In this document: piece after piece, positions 33,119-40,955 of the stretch
Layout: each line of letters starts with the position of its first letter
Position numbering within the stretch: the first letter of the stretch is position 1
DNA from: Erwinia sp050410775
GTDB taxonomy: Bacteria; Pseudomonadota; Gammaproteobacteria; Enterobacterales; Enterobacteriaceae
Strand: one strand, 5' to 3'
Length of the DNA stretch: 64,000 nucleotides
NCBI RefSeq assembly: GCF_050410775.1
Contig: NZ_CP191229.1
Position numbers and translations under genes: made by a program
The notes under the pieces: generated by a model
Database searches by the model: none
Told to the model about the DNA's origin: nothing
The model's input: the letters and a program-made list of their open reading frames with translations, nothing else

Positions 33119-33150
33119 AAAAAAAGTCGCGTGCCGGACAGCGCCGGCAC
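33119..33150 (-). terminator. Terminator after cysM
   Basis: On the minus strand GTGCCGG and CCGGCAC pair around CGCTGT, followed by GCGACTTTTTTT. It closes the cysPTWAM unit. Confidence 0.85.
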
Positions 33151-33154
33151 AGGA

Positions 33155-34030
33155 TCAATATACGCCGGTTGAAAGGTAGCGATCGCCGCGATCGCAAACG
33201 ATCGCCACCACTAAGCTTCCCGGCTGCGCCCGCGCAATTTGCAGCGCGCCCGCCACGGCACCGCCGGAGCTGACACCGCAGAATATGCCTTCCCGCTGCG
33301 CCAGGCTGCGCATGGTTTCTTCCGCTTCCTGCTGCGACATATCGATTACGCGATCGACCAGGTCTGGCCGGTAGATGCCGGGAAGATAGGCGCTGGACCA
33401 GCGGCGGATCCCGGGAATGCTGCTGCCTTCGCAGGGCTGAAGCCCGACGATTTCGACGCTGTCGCCCTGCTCTTTCAGAAAGCGGCCGACGCCGGTTATG
33501 GTGCCGGTGGTGCCCATGCTTGAGACAAAATGGGTCAGCCTTCCCGCCGTCTGCTGCCAGATTTCCGGACCGGTGGTCATATAGTGTCCAAGGGGATTAT
33601 CGGGATTATTGAACTGATCGAGCACCTTTCCTTCGCCCCGGGCGGCCATCGCCAGCGCCATATCACGAGCGCCTTCCATTCCCTGTTCACGGCTGACCAA
33701 GATCAGCTCCGCGCCGTAGGCACGCATAGCGGCCTGACGTTCCGTACTCATATTTTCCGGCATCAGCAATCTGAGCCTGTAGCCCTTCATGGCGGCAATC
33801 ATCGCCAGGGCGATACCGGTATTACCACTGGTGGCCTCGATTAACCGGTCGCCAGGCCGGATTTCGCCCCGCCCTTCCGCCTGCTGGATCATCGACAGCG
33901 CGGCGCGATCTTTTACGGAGCCTGCGGGATTGTTTCCCTCAAGCTTCAGCCAGATTTCGCTGCCCGCTGGCGCAAGGCGCTGTAATTTAATCAGCGGAGT
34001 ATTACCGATGGTATCTTCAAGCGTTGTCAC
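33155..34030 (-). CDS. cysM: Cysteine synthase B (CysM)
   Basis: PLP enzyme that makes cysteine from O-acetylserine with sulfide, or S-sulfocysteine with thiosulfate; it pairs functionally with the thiosulfate-binding CysP encoded in the same unit. It has 291 residues, about 12 fewer than E. coli, ending right after GDRGDRYLSTGVY. Lys40 in NNPAGSVKDRAAL holds PLP, and TSGNTGIAL and SSMGTTGTITG are the substrate and phosphate loops. It is 214 bases downstream of cysA. Confidence 0.95.
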   Translation of the reverse strand: MTTLEDTIGNTPLIKLQRLAPAGSEIWLKLEGNNPAGSVKDRAALSMIQQAEGRGEIRPGDRLIEATSGNTGIALAMIAAMKGYRLRLLMPENMSTERQAAMRAYGAELILVSREQGMEGARDMALAMAARGEGKVLDQFNNPDNPLGHYMTTGPEIWQQTAGRLTHFVSSMGTTGTITGVGRFLKEQGDSVEIVGLQPCEGSSIPGIRRWSSAYLPGIYRPDLVDRVIDMSQQEAEETMRSLAQREGIFCGVSSGGAVAGALQIARAQPGSLVVAIVCDRGDRYLSTGVY

Positions 34031-34206
34031 GATTTTTTCCCGGAGGGGCCAGAATAGCTGGCCAAAAGGTCAGTTGATTGACAAAGTCTTTGAGCCGGGT
34101 ATTGAGCCGGTCAGCGCGGCAAAGCGTTTTAGCCATCAGCCTGCGCAAAACATCTGTCGCGCAGGTCGCTTAACTTTCTGCCCCGTTCAGGGTTTGTCTC
34201 AGGTCT

Positions 34207-34228
34207 GAGGCCAGACACGCCTGGCCTC
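34207..34228 (-). other. Stem-loop in the cysA-cysM spacer
   Basis: GAGGCCAG and CTGGCCTC form an 8 bp stem around a 6-base loop just after the cysA stop. No T-run follows, so it may shape the RNA 3' end or reduce cysM expression without fully stopping transcription. Confidence 0.5.
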
Positions 34229-34244
34229 GTTAGCAGCGAAAATA

Positions 34245-35333
34245 TCAGGCGCTCTGCGCAAAGGCAACCTGGCGTAACGGTGTTTCGCCTTTGTAGAGCC
34301 GGGCCTGCTGTAACCCCAGGAACAGCCGCTCGCCGCGGACGGGCGCGGTTTTAGTCCCCTCAACAACGACTGTGACAGCCTCATCGCCCCAGCCAGCGGG
34401 CTGCGCAACGATCTGCCAGTAGTGACCGCGAGGGCTGACTTCCAGCACTTCTACCGGCAGCGGCGTTTCCAGACTACTCTGGCGGCTTACGTCAATTTCC
34501 CAGGGACGCAGGAAAAGCTCGACGGCTCCCTGATGCGCAGGTGCGTATCCCAGCGGCCAGTGATGCGCGCCGACGTGGAACTGAGAGCCGTGGACGTCGG
34601 CATCAAAGCGGTTTACTTCCCCAAGGAACTCCAGCACAAAGCGGGTTGCAGGCTCGTGGAATACCTCATCCGGCGTACCAACCTGTTCAATGTTCCCCGC
34701 GCTCATAACCACGACCCGATCGGCGACTTCCATCGCCTCTTCCTGGTCGTGCGTCACAAATACGCTGGTAAACTTCAGCTCTTCGTGAAGCTGACGCAGC
34801 CAGCGACGCAGCTCTTTACGCACCTGCGCATCGAGGGCGCCAAAAGGTTCATCCAGCAGCAATATCTGCGGCTCCACTGCCAGCGCGCGCGCCAGCGCCA
34901 CACGCTGCTTCTGCCCGCCCGATAGCTGTGCCGGGAAGCGGTTGGCCAGATGGCCCAGCTGTACCATTTCCAGCAGCTGCGTCACTTTCTGTTTGATCAC
35001 GGCCACCGGCGGACGTTCACGGCGGGGCAGCACTGTCAGGCCAAAAGCGATGTTGTCAAAAACGGTCATATGGCGGAACAGCGCATAGTGCTGGAAAACA
35101 AAGCCAACCTGACGATCGCGGGCGTGCAGCTGGGTCACGTCTTTCCCGTGAAAGCTGAGGCGGCCGCTGTTCTGGTTTTCCAGCCCGGCGATAATACGCA
35201 GCAGCGTGGTTTTGCCCGATCCTGAAGGGCCAAGCAGCGCGACCATCTGACCGGAAGGAATATCCAGAGAAATATCGTTCAGTACCTTAGTACGGCCAAA
35301 GGATTTGTTAATGTTACTGATTTCAATGCTCAT
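34245..35333 (-). CDS. cysA: Sulfate/thiosulfate ABC transporter ATPase CysA
   Basis: ATP-binding subunit that drives sulfate and thiosulfate uptake through CysT-CysW. The start at 35333 gives 362 residues beginning MSIEISNINKSFG, as in E. coli; an upstream start at 35351 adds six residues. Walker A is GPSGSGKTT (35-43), then the Q-loop FVFQHYALF, the signature LSGGQKQRVALARAL, Walker B LLLDEPFGALD and switch His in VTHDQEEA. A C-terminal TOBE-like domain follows. It overlaps the end of cysW by 11 bases. Confidence 0.97.
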   Translation of the reverse strand: MSIEISNINKSFGRTKVLNDISLDIPSGQMVALLGPSGSGKTTLLRIIAGLENQNSGRLSFHGKDVTQLHARDRQVGFVFQHYALFRHMTVFDNIAFGLTVLPRRERPPVAVIKQKVTQLLEMVQLGHLANRFPAQLSGGQKQRVALARALAVEPQILLLDEPFGALDAQVRKELRRWLRQLHEELKFTSVFVTHDQEEAMEVADRVVVMSAGNIEQVGTPDEVFHEPATRFVLEFLGEVNRFDADVHGSQFHVGAHHWPLGYAPAHQGAVELFLRPWEIDVSRQSSLETPLPVEVLEVSPRGHYWQIVAQPAGWGDEAVTVVVEGTKTAPVRGERLFLGLQQARLYKGETPLRQVAFAQSA

Positions 35334-36198
35334 GATTCCCCTCCTGTTCAAGACGCTTGTGCTGGTGTTCTAACCGCCACTGCACTGCGCTTTTCACAAA
35401 CAGCGTGACTATTGCCATCAGGGTTAGCAGCGCGGCGGCGGTAAATGCGCCGACGGTATTGTAATCCTGATGGAGTAACTCAACCTGTAACGGCAGCGTA
35501 TACGTTTCGCCGCGTATCGATCCCGACACTACTGAGACCGCGCCAAACTCACCAATGGCGCGGGCGTTGGTCAAAACCAGTCCGTAAAGCAGCGCCCAGC
35601 GGATATTCGGTAGCGTAACGCGCCAGAACATTTTCCAGCCCGATGCGCCAAGCAGCACCGCCGCTTCATCTTCATTGCTGCCCTGGCTCAGCATCACCGG
35701 TACCAGTTCACGGACGACAAAAGGACAGGTGACAAAAATGGTGACCAGTGCCATACCGGGCCAGGAAAACATCAGCTGTATGCCGTGGGCATCCAGCCAG
35801 CCGCCCGCCGGGCCGTTGACGCCCCAGAACAGCAGATACATCAGCCCCGCCACCACCGGCGAGACGGCAAAAGGAATATCAAACAGCGTCAGCAGCAGCT
35901 GGCGGCCAGGGAAGTCGAAACGCGTCACCAGCCAGGCGAGCAGCGTACCGAACACCAGGTTAACCGGTACGGTAATCAGCGCCATCAGCACCGTCAGCCA
36001 GATAGCGTGCAGCATGTCGCCATCTTTGATATTGCTGAGGCTGGCAAGCAGCCCCTCCGAAAAGGCGCTGGCGAAAATAGCGATCAGCGGCACCACCAGC
36101 AGGCCGAGCGAGATCAGCATGCCCAGGGCGATCAGAATCCATTTACTCCAGTTAACCGGCTGGCGGCGGGCGCCGTTAAAAGCCGTTACATCCGCCAT
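35323..36198 (-). CDS. cysW: Sulfate/thiosulfate ABC transporter permease CysW
   Basis: One of two inner-membrane permease subunits; 291 residues as in E. coli, with six predicted spans. The EAA loop that docks on CysA is EDEAAVLLGASGWKMFWRVTLP. It overlaps cysT by one base and cysA by 11 bases, indicating translational coupling. Confidence 0.96.
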   Translation of the reverse strand: MADVTAFNGARRQPVNWSKWILIALGMLISLGLLVVPLIAIFASAFSEGLLASLSNIKDGDMLHAIWLTVLMALITVPVNLVFGTLLAWLVTRFDFPGRQLLLTLFDIPFAVSPVVAGLMYLLFWGVNGPAGGWLDAHGIQLMFSWPGMALVTIFVTCPFVVRELVPVMLSQGSNEDEAAVLLGASGWKMFWRVTLPNIRWALLYGLVLTNARAIGEFGAVSVVSGSIRGETYTLPLQVELLHQDYNTVGAFTAAALLTLMAIVTLFVKSAVQWRLEHQHKRLEQEGNHEH

Positions 36199-37031
36199 TA
36201 ATGACCTCCAATACGACGGCCAAAGCGGCTCTGTAGCGTATTAATTGCAAACAGCAGCAGCAGCGATGCGGCCAGGATCACCGAGGCGATCGCGCTGGCT
36301 GCCGGATAATCAAACTCCTGCAGCTTCACAAAGATCATCAGGGAGGTGACCTCCGTTTTCCACGCGATATTGCCCGCGATAAAAATCACCGCGCCAAATT
36401 CACCGAGGCTGCGGGTAAAAGAGAGTGCCGTACCCGCCAGCAGCGCCGGTGCCACCTCAGGCAGCACCACCCGGCGGAAAGATTGCCACGGCGTGGCGCC
36501 CAGCGTTTCCGCAGCCTCTTCATACTCCGGTCCCAGCTCTTCCAAAACAGGCTGCACGGTGCGCACCACAAAGGGAATGCTGGTGAACGCCATCGCTACC
36601 GCAATGCCGAGCCAGGTATAAGAGACCTTAATATCAAACTGCGCCAGCCATTGACCGTACCAGCCGTTCACTGAAAACAGGCCAGCCAGCGTCAGGCCCG
36701 CCACCGCCGTCGGCAGCGCAAAAGGCAGATCCATCAGCCCGTCCAGCAGCGCTCGTCCGGGAAAACGGTAGCGCGTCAGGATCCACGCCATCAGCATGCC
36801 GAAGAAAGCGTTAAACAGGGAGGCCGCACCGGCGGCCAGCAACGTCACTTCATAAGCCGCCATCATCTGCGGCGCGGTCACCACTTCCCAGTACTGAGCC
36901 AGCGTCATCTGTGACAACTGCATTAACAGCGCGCTAATCGGCAGCAGCAGGATCAGACAGGTGAAAAACAGGCTGCTGCCGAGGCTCAGCCCAAAGCCGG
37001 GCAGGACACGTTTCGTTTTACGCAACAACAT
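36198..37031 (-). CDS. cysT: Sulfate/thiosulfate ABC transporter permease CysT (CysU)
   Basis: The second permease subunit, 277 residues, with six predicted spans. The EAA loop EYEEAAETLGATPWQSFRRV is present. It overlaps both cysP and cysW by a single base, so the stop and start codons are interlocked along the operon. Confidence 0.96.
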   Translation of the reverse strand: MLLRKTKRVLPGFGLSLGSSLFFTCLILLLPISALLMQLSQMTLAQYWEVVTAPQMMAAYEVTLLAAGAASLFNAFFGMLMAWILTRYRFPGRALLDGLMDLPFALPTAVAGLTLAGLFSVNGWYGQWLAQFDIKVSYTWLGIAVAMAFTSIPFVVRTVQPVLEELGPEYEEAAETLGATPWQSFRRVVLPEVAPALLAGTALSFTRSLGEFGAVIFIAGNIAWKTEVTSLMIFVKLQEFDYPAASAIASVILAASLLLLFAINTLQSRFGRRIGGH

Positions 37032-38047
37032 TACTGACGTCCGCTGGCTAGCAGTTTGTCCAGCTCACCGCCGCTGGCAAAGTGGGTTTTCATCGCCTGT
37101 GGCCAGCCGCCAAAGACATCATTCACAAGGAAAAGGGAGGTCTTGGGGAAGCGATCCTGCTGCTGAGCCATCAGCTCAGGATTGTTCACCCTGTAGTAAT
37201 AAGTCGTAATGATCTTTTGCGCCGCCGGGGTGTAGAGATAGTTGAGGTACGCTTTTGCCGCTTTTTCGGTACCGTTTTTCTCAACGTTTTTATCTACCCA
37301 GGCCACCGGGAACTCCGCCAGGATATTGGTTTGCGGCACGATGACTTCGTAGCCTTCTTTCGCATACTGGTTGCGGATATTATTCACTTCTGACTCAAAG
37401 CTGATCAGCACGTCACCCAGCCCGCGTTCAACGAAGCTGGTTGTCGCGCCGCGGCCGCCGGTATCAAATACCTGCACGTTCTTCAGGAACTGGGCCATAA
37501 ACTGTTCCGTTTTAGCCTTATCCTGACCATTGGCTTTCTCCGCTGCGCCCCAGGCGGCGAGATAGGTATAGCGACCGTTGCCTGACGTTTTCGGGTTAGG
37601 GAAAACCAGCTTCACGTCGCTTTTGACCAGGTCGCGCCAGTCGTGAATGTTTTTAGGGTTACCCTTGCGTACCAGGAATGCCATGGTGGAGTAGAACGGA
37701 GAGCTGCTGTTGGGCAAACGCTGCTGCCAGTCAGCCGGAATGAGTTGACCACGATCGTGCAGGATCTGGACGTCGGTCACCTGGTTGTAGGTCACCACAT
37801 CGGCCTTAAGCCCCTGCAAAATGGCCAGCGCCTGGCGGGAAGAGCCGGCGTGAGACTGTTTAATCGTCAGCTTGTCGTCGCCGTGTTGAGCATCCCATTG
37901 CTTAATGAACGGGGCGTTAAGGGCGACAAAAAGCTCCCGCGAAACGTCGTAGGAGCTGTTAAGCAGCTCGGTGGCCTGCGCCGATCCGGCCAGCAGCAGC
38001 AAGAAAGCGACTCCACTTACCTTTTTTTTCACCGTTAATAACGCCAT
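37031..38047 (-). CDS. cysP: Thiosulfate/sulfate-binding protein CysP
   Basis: Periplasmic solute-binding protein of the sulfate/thiosulfate importer. It has 338 residues with a signal peptide (about 1-25, cleaved after AGSAQA-TE). The mature start TELLNSSYDVSRELF and the oxyanion-binding loops QSHAGSSRQA and DTGGRGATTSF match E. coli CysP, which separates it from Sbp. It is the first gene of cysPTWAM. Confidence 0.96.
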   Translation of the reverse strand: MALLTVKKKVSGVAFLLLLAGSAQATELLNSSYDVSRELFVALNAPFIKQWDAQHGDDKLTIKQSHAGSSRQALAILQGLKADVVTYNQVTDVQILHDRGQLIPADWQQRLPNSSSPFYSTMAFLVRKGNPKNIHDWRDLVKSDVKLVFPNPKTSGNGRYTYLAAWGAAEKANGQDKAKTEQFMAQFLKNVQVFDTGGRGATTSFVERGLGDVLISFESEVNNIRNQYAKEGYEVIVPQTNILAEFPVAWVDKNVEKNGTEKAAKAYLNYLYTPAAQKIITTYYYRVNNPELMAQQQDRFPKTSLFLVNDVFGGWPQAMKTHFASGGELDKLLASGRQ

Positions 38048-38180
38048 TATGCACCCTGAAATCCAAACCGGCTCACGCCCGAAGAGCGTTCAGTTTATGG
38101 ATAACGACGTGCAAAGCTGTAACGGTTTTATATACCGTTTGGTGATTTGGAAGTTTAAAACGCTATAAGCCTGCGGCAGC
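38048..38180 (-). promoter_or_regulatory. Probable CysB-dependent promoter region of cysP
   Basis: The 133 bp between the bd-oxidase gene and cysP holds the cys operon promoter. CCGTTTGGTGATTTGGAAGT recalls the AT-rich CysB-bound stretch upstream of E. coli cysP, and AACGG-N9-CCGTT forms an inverted repeat at about 38121-38139. CysB has no sharp consensus, so the site is inferred from position. Confidence 0.4.
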
Positions 38181-39128
38181 TCACTTCATCCTCCCCCGCA
38201 ACACCCAGAATGCCCAGCTGTTGTAAATCAGGGTCAGCGGAATAACCAGCCCCAGCCCCACCAGCACGAAATGCTGGGTTGCCGGCAGGGCTGCCGCCTC
38301 TTCCAGGCTGAGAACATCAGGAATAAGCCAGGGATAAATCGCCACCAGCGCCAGTCCCGACAGGCAGACCAGCAGCAGCAGCACCGCCAGCAGCGGCAGG
38401 ATGAGCTTCTCCCGGTGCAGTAAGAACGGAATCGCCACAATCAGCATCCCCGACAACAGCAGCAATGCTTTGCCCAGCGGCGTCTCCCAGGCCAGCAGAA
38501 AGCGACCGGGCAGAAGCAGACAGAGACCGATAACCAGCACAATCATCAGCACCAGGAAGAGGCTGGCAAGCTGACTGCACCGTTCCGCCACTTCGCCTTT
38601 CACCCGCCAGCGTATCCAGCAGCACCCCGCCAGAAGGTAAGCCGCCACCGTGGCGATGCCGCTCAGGATGGTGAAAGGCGTGAGCCACGAGAAGGGACTG
38701 CCGAAGGAAATACCGCTCAGAATACTGCCCGCCAGCGCGCCCTGCAGGAAACTGGCGAGAGCCGAGCCGATAATAAAAAGTATATCCAGCCGCCGCTGCA
38801 TACGCGTTGACGCCTGGCTGCGATACTCCAGCGCAACGGCGCGGGCGACCAGCGCCAGCAGCATGGCGAAGAGCGGCAGATAGAGCCCGGTCAGAAGCTG
38901 GGTATAAGCGGCCGGGAAAAGCGCGAGCAGCCCGCCCGCCATCAGGACAAGCCAGGTCTCATTGGCGTCCCATACCGGCAGGATAGTCGCGGAAAGATGG
39001 TGCCGATCCCGCCCCTCAGGAAACCAGGCGAACAGCATGCCAACGCCCAAATCGGTGCCGTCCAGCAGCACGTACATCACCAGCGAAAAGGCCAGCACGG
39101 CGGCGGAGAGGTTGATTAAATCGGGCAT
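38181..39128 (-). CDS. Cytochrome bd-type quinol oxidase subunit II (CydB/CioB-like)
   Basis: The non-haem subunit of a bd quinol oxidase. The start at 39128 gives 315 residues beginning MPDLINLSAAVLAFSLVMYV; longer in-frame starts overlap subunit I and are rejected. The early YVLLDGTDLGVGMLF and PVWDANETWLVLMAG are signature segments of subunit II, and about eight to nine hydrophobic helices follow. At 315 residues it is shorter than E. coli CydB (379), as in many CIO-type enzymes. It begins two bases after the subunit I stop. It is the last gene of the formate dehydrogenase operon. Confidence 0.92.
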   Translation of the reverse strand: MPDLINLSAAVLAFSLVMYVLLDGTDLGVGMLFAWFPEGRDRHHLSATILPVWDANETWLVLMAGGLLALFPAAYTQLLTGLYLPLFAMLLALVARAVALEYRSQASTRMQRRLDILFIIGSALASFLQGALAGSILSGISFGSPFSWLTPFTILSGIATVAAYLLAGCCWIRWRVKGEVAERCSQLASLFLVLMIVLVIGLCLLLPGRFLLAWETPLGKALLLLSGMLIVAIPFLLHREKLILPLLAVLLLLVCLSGLALVAIYPWLIPDVLSLEEAAALPATQHFVLVGLGLVIPLTLIYNSWAFWVLRGRMK

Positions 39129-39130
39129 GG

Positions 39131-40480
39131 TTACTCCTCCCCTTCTTTTGCAGCGTAGTGATGCTCCTGCGCGACATAGCGTATGAAGTAGCGCAGCCCG
39201 GCGGCGAAAGCGATGAAATAAACCACTAAAATAGCCGTGCCGGAGGCGATAACCCAAGTGGAGGGCAATGCGGAGACGCTCTCTTCCGTACGCAATAATC
39301 CCCAGACGGTCCAGGGCTGCCGCCCCGTTTCGGTCACCACCCAACCGGCAAGCATGGCGATAAAGCCCGCAGGCGACATCACTATCAGCAGCTTCAGCAG
39401 CTTCTGTGAGCTGTAGAGTTTTTTACGCAGCCGCATAATGAGCGCGGCCCCGCTGGTGGCCAGCATCAGCAGGCCCAGCCCGACCATTACCCTGAAAGCG
39501 TAGAAAACCGGCAGCACCTGGGGGATGTCATCTTTGGGAAACTCGCTGAGCGGCTTAATCTGCCCATGAAGGTTATGCTTCAGATAGAGCGAACCAACCT
39601 GCGGGATCGCCAGCTCGGCATAGTTACGCTGCGCCGCCTGATCGGGGATGGCAAAAAGCCGCAGCGGTTCCCCCACGCCCGCTGGCGGCCTGTGCCAGCT
39701 CCCCTCCATCGCGGCCAGCTTTTGTGGCTGATACTCAAGGGTATTCTCACCATGCAGATCGCCGACAACGATTTGCAGCGGTATCAGAATGATTGCCATC
39801 CACATCGCCAGAGAGACCATCAGCCTGGCCTCCGCCGGCTGCCTGTTTTTACGCAGACGCCATGCGCCGACCCCCGCCACAATAAAGACGGTAGCCAGCA
39901 GCGCGGCGAGCACCATATGAGTCAGCCGCCATGGAAACGACGGCGAGCTTAAAATGGTCAGCCAGCTGTCAGGATGGAAATTACCGGCCTCATCGCGGAA
40001 AAATCCCACGGGGGTTTGCATCCAGGAATTGGCCGCCAGGATCCAGAAGGCGCTGATTAGCGCGCCGACTGCCACCAGACAGGTCACCGCAAAATGCTTT
40101 TTAGGGCCAATGCGATCCATGCCAAAGATCATCACGCCCGCCAGCGCTGCCTCCATAAAGAAGGCGACCAGCACCTCATAGAGCATCAGCGGGCCCAGAA
40201 TGCCCCCCGCCTTCCGGGCAAAGGGCCCCCAGTTCGTGCCGAACTGAAACTCCATCACCACTCCGCTTACGGCCCCCACTGCAATGGTCAGCGAGAACAC
40301 TTTCAGCCAGAAGCGGTAGACATCCAGGTAACGCCGGTCTTTGCGGATAAGCCAGCATCCCTCCAGGAAAGCGAGAAACGTGGAGAGCCCAAGCGCAAAG
40401 GCGGCGAGCACGATATGCAGACCGATGGTCACGGCAAACTGCCAGCGTGACAGCAGCAGCGTCAGCTCTGCATCAGGCAT
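39131..40480 (-). CDS. Cytochrome bd-type quinol oxidase subunit I (CydA/CioA-like, short Q-loop)
   Basis: Haem-bearing subunit that oxidises quinol and reduces oxygen to water. The start at 40480 gives 449 residues. Probable haem ligands are His22 (IGLHIVLAAF) and His188 (PWRLTHMVLA); Glu102 and Glu110 in YEVLVAFFMEAALAG are the conserved acidic pair. GWVVTETGRQPW is a family hallmark. The protein is about 70 residues shorter than E. coli CydA because the periplasmic Q-loop is short, the form found in cyanide-insensitive CIO oxidases. Its start overlaps the DUF1641 gene by 8 bases, tying it to the formate dehydrogenase operon. Confidence 0.92.
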   Translation of the reverse strand: MPDAELTLLLSRWQFAVTIGLHIVLAAFALGLSTFLAFLEGCWLIRKDRRYLDVYRFWLKVFSLTIAVGAVSGVVMEFQFGTNWGPFARKAGGILGPLMLYEVLVAFFMEAALAGVMIFGMDRIGPKKHFAVTCLVAVGALISAFWILAANSWMQTPVGFFRDEAGNFHPDSWLTILSSPSFPWRLTHMVLAALLATVFIVAGVGAWRLRKNRQPAEARLMVSLAMWMAIILIPLQIVVGDLHGENTLEYQPQKLAAMEGSWHRPPAGVGEPLRLFAIPDQAAQRNYAELAIPQVGSLYLKHNLHGQIKPLSEFPKDDIPQVLPVFYAFRVMVGLGLLMLATSGAALIMRLRKKLYSSQKLLKLLIVMSPAGFIAMLAGWVVTETGRQPWTVWGLLRTEESVSALPSTWVIASGTAILVVYFIAFAAGLRYFIRYVAQEHHYAAKEGEE

Positions 40481-40955
40481 GACTTTCTTTACCGCTGTAG
40501 CGTGAAATGGGTTTATCGGGGCTTTTCTCCATTGAGGTACTGAAGGCGCGCAGCCCCGATAACAGCGGCGAAATGCCCTGCCAGAACTCATCGTCCCTCA
40601 GCAGGCGGATAATGCCGGTAATGCCTGGCGCGCGCTGTTTCTGTTCATCCTGCGTCGCCTGGCTTAGCGCGTTGACGCCATCGGTTAACGCCATCAGCAG
40701 CTGATTAAAACGCTCAGGCGGCATACGCGACAGCGCCATCATTAACAGCGAAATGTTCTGGATCGCAGCCTGCGATCCGGGCCGGTTAAGTCCGCTGACC
40801 AGGACCTTCGCAATGTCGGTATTGGCGCATACCAGATCGTTTGCCAGCCTGATAAAGCCGTGCTTATGAAGATTCTCCAGCAGGGTATTTAACGCCTCGC
40901 CAGCATTGGGTTCGGTACGGGTGGGCGGCACCTCGTAATTCATACGTTCAGCCAT
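40473..40955 (-). CDS. DUF1641 protein associated with formate dehydrogenase
   Basis: A 160-residue cytoplasmic helical protein of the DUF1641 family, found beside FdhF-like dehydrogenases (YrhD next to YrhE and YjgD next to YjgC in Bacillus subtilis). The repeat-like helices LLENLHKHGFIRLANDL and the C-terminal ITGIIRLLRDDEFWQGI with a trailing GLRAF are typical. It probably serves as a subunit linking the dehydrogenase to the membrane quinone pool, but this is inference. The ATG at 40955 overlaps the fdh stop by one base (TGATG); a TTG at 40958 is less likely. It overlaps cioA by 8 bases. Confidence 0.85.
   Translation of the reverse strand: MAERMNYEVPPTRTEPNAGEALNTLLENLHKHGFIRLANDLVCANTDIAKVLVSGLNRPGSQAAIQNISLLMMALSRMPPERFNQLLMALTDGVNALSQATQDEQKQRAPGITGIIRLLRDDEFWQGISPLLSGLRAFSTSMEKSPDKPISRYSGKESHA

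Noticed and set aside
33117..33173. Short reading frame beginning ATGAAAAAAAGTCGCG after cysM
   Set aside because: It is the plus-strand reading of the cysM terminator stem and stops after 18 codons; no evidence of coding.
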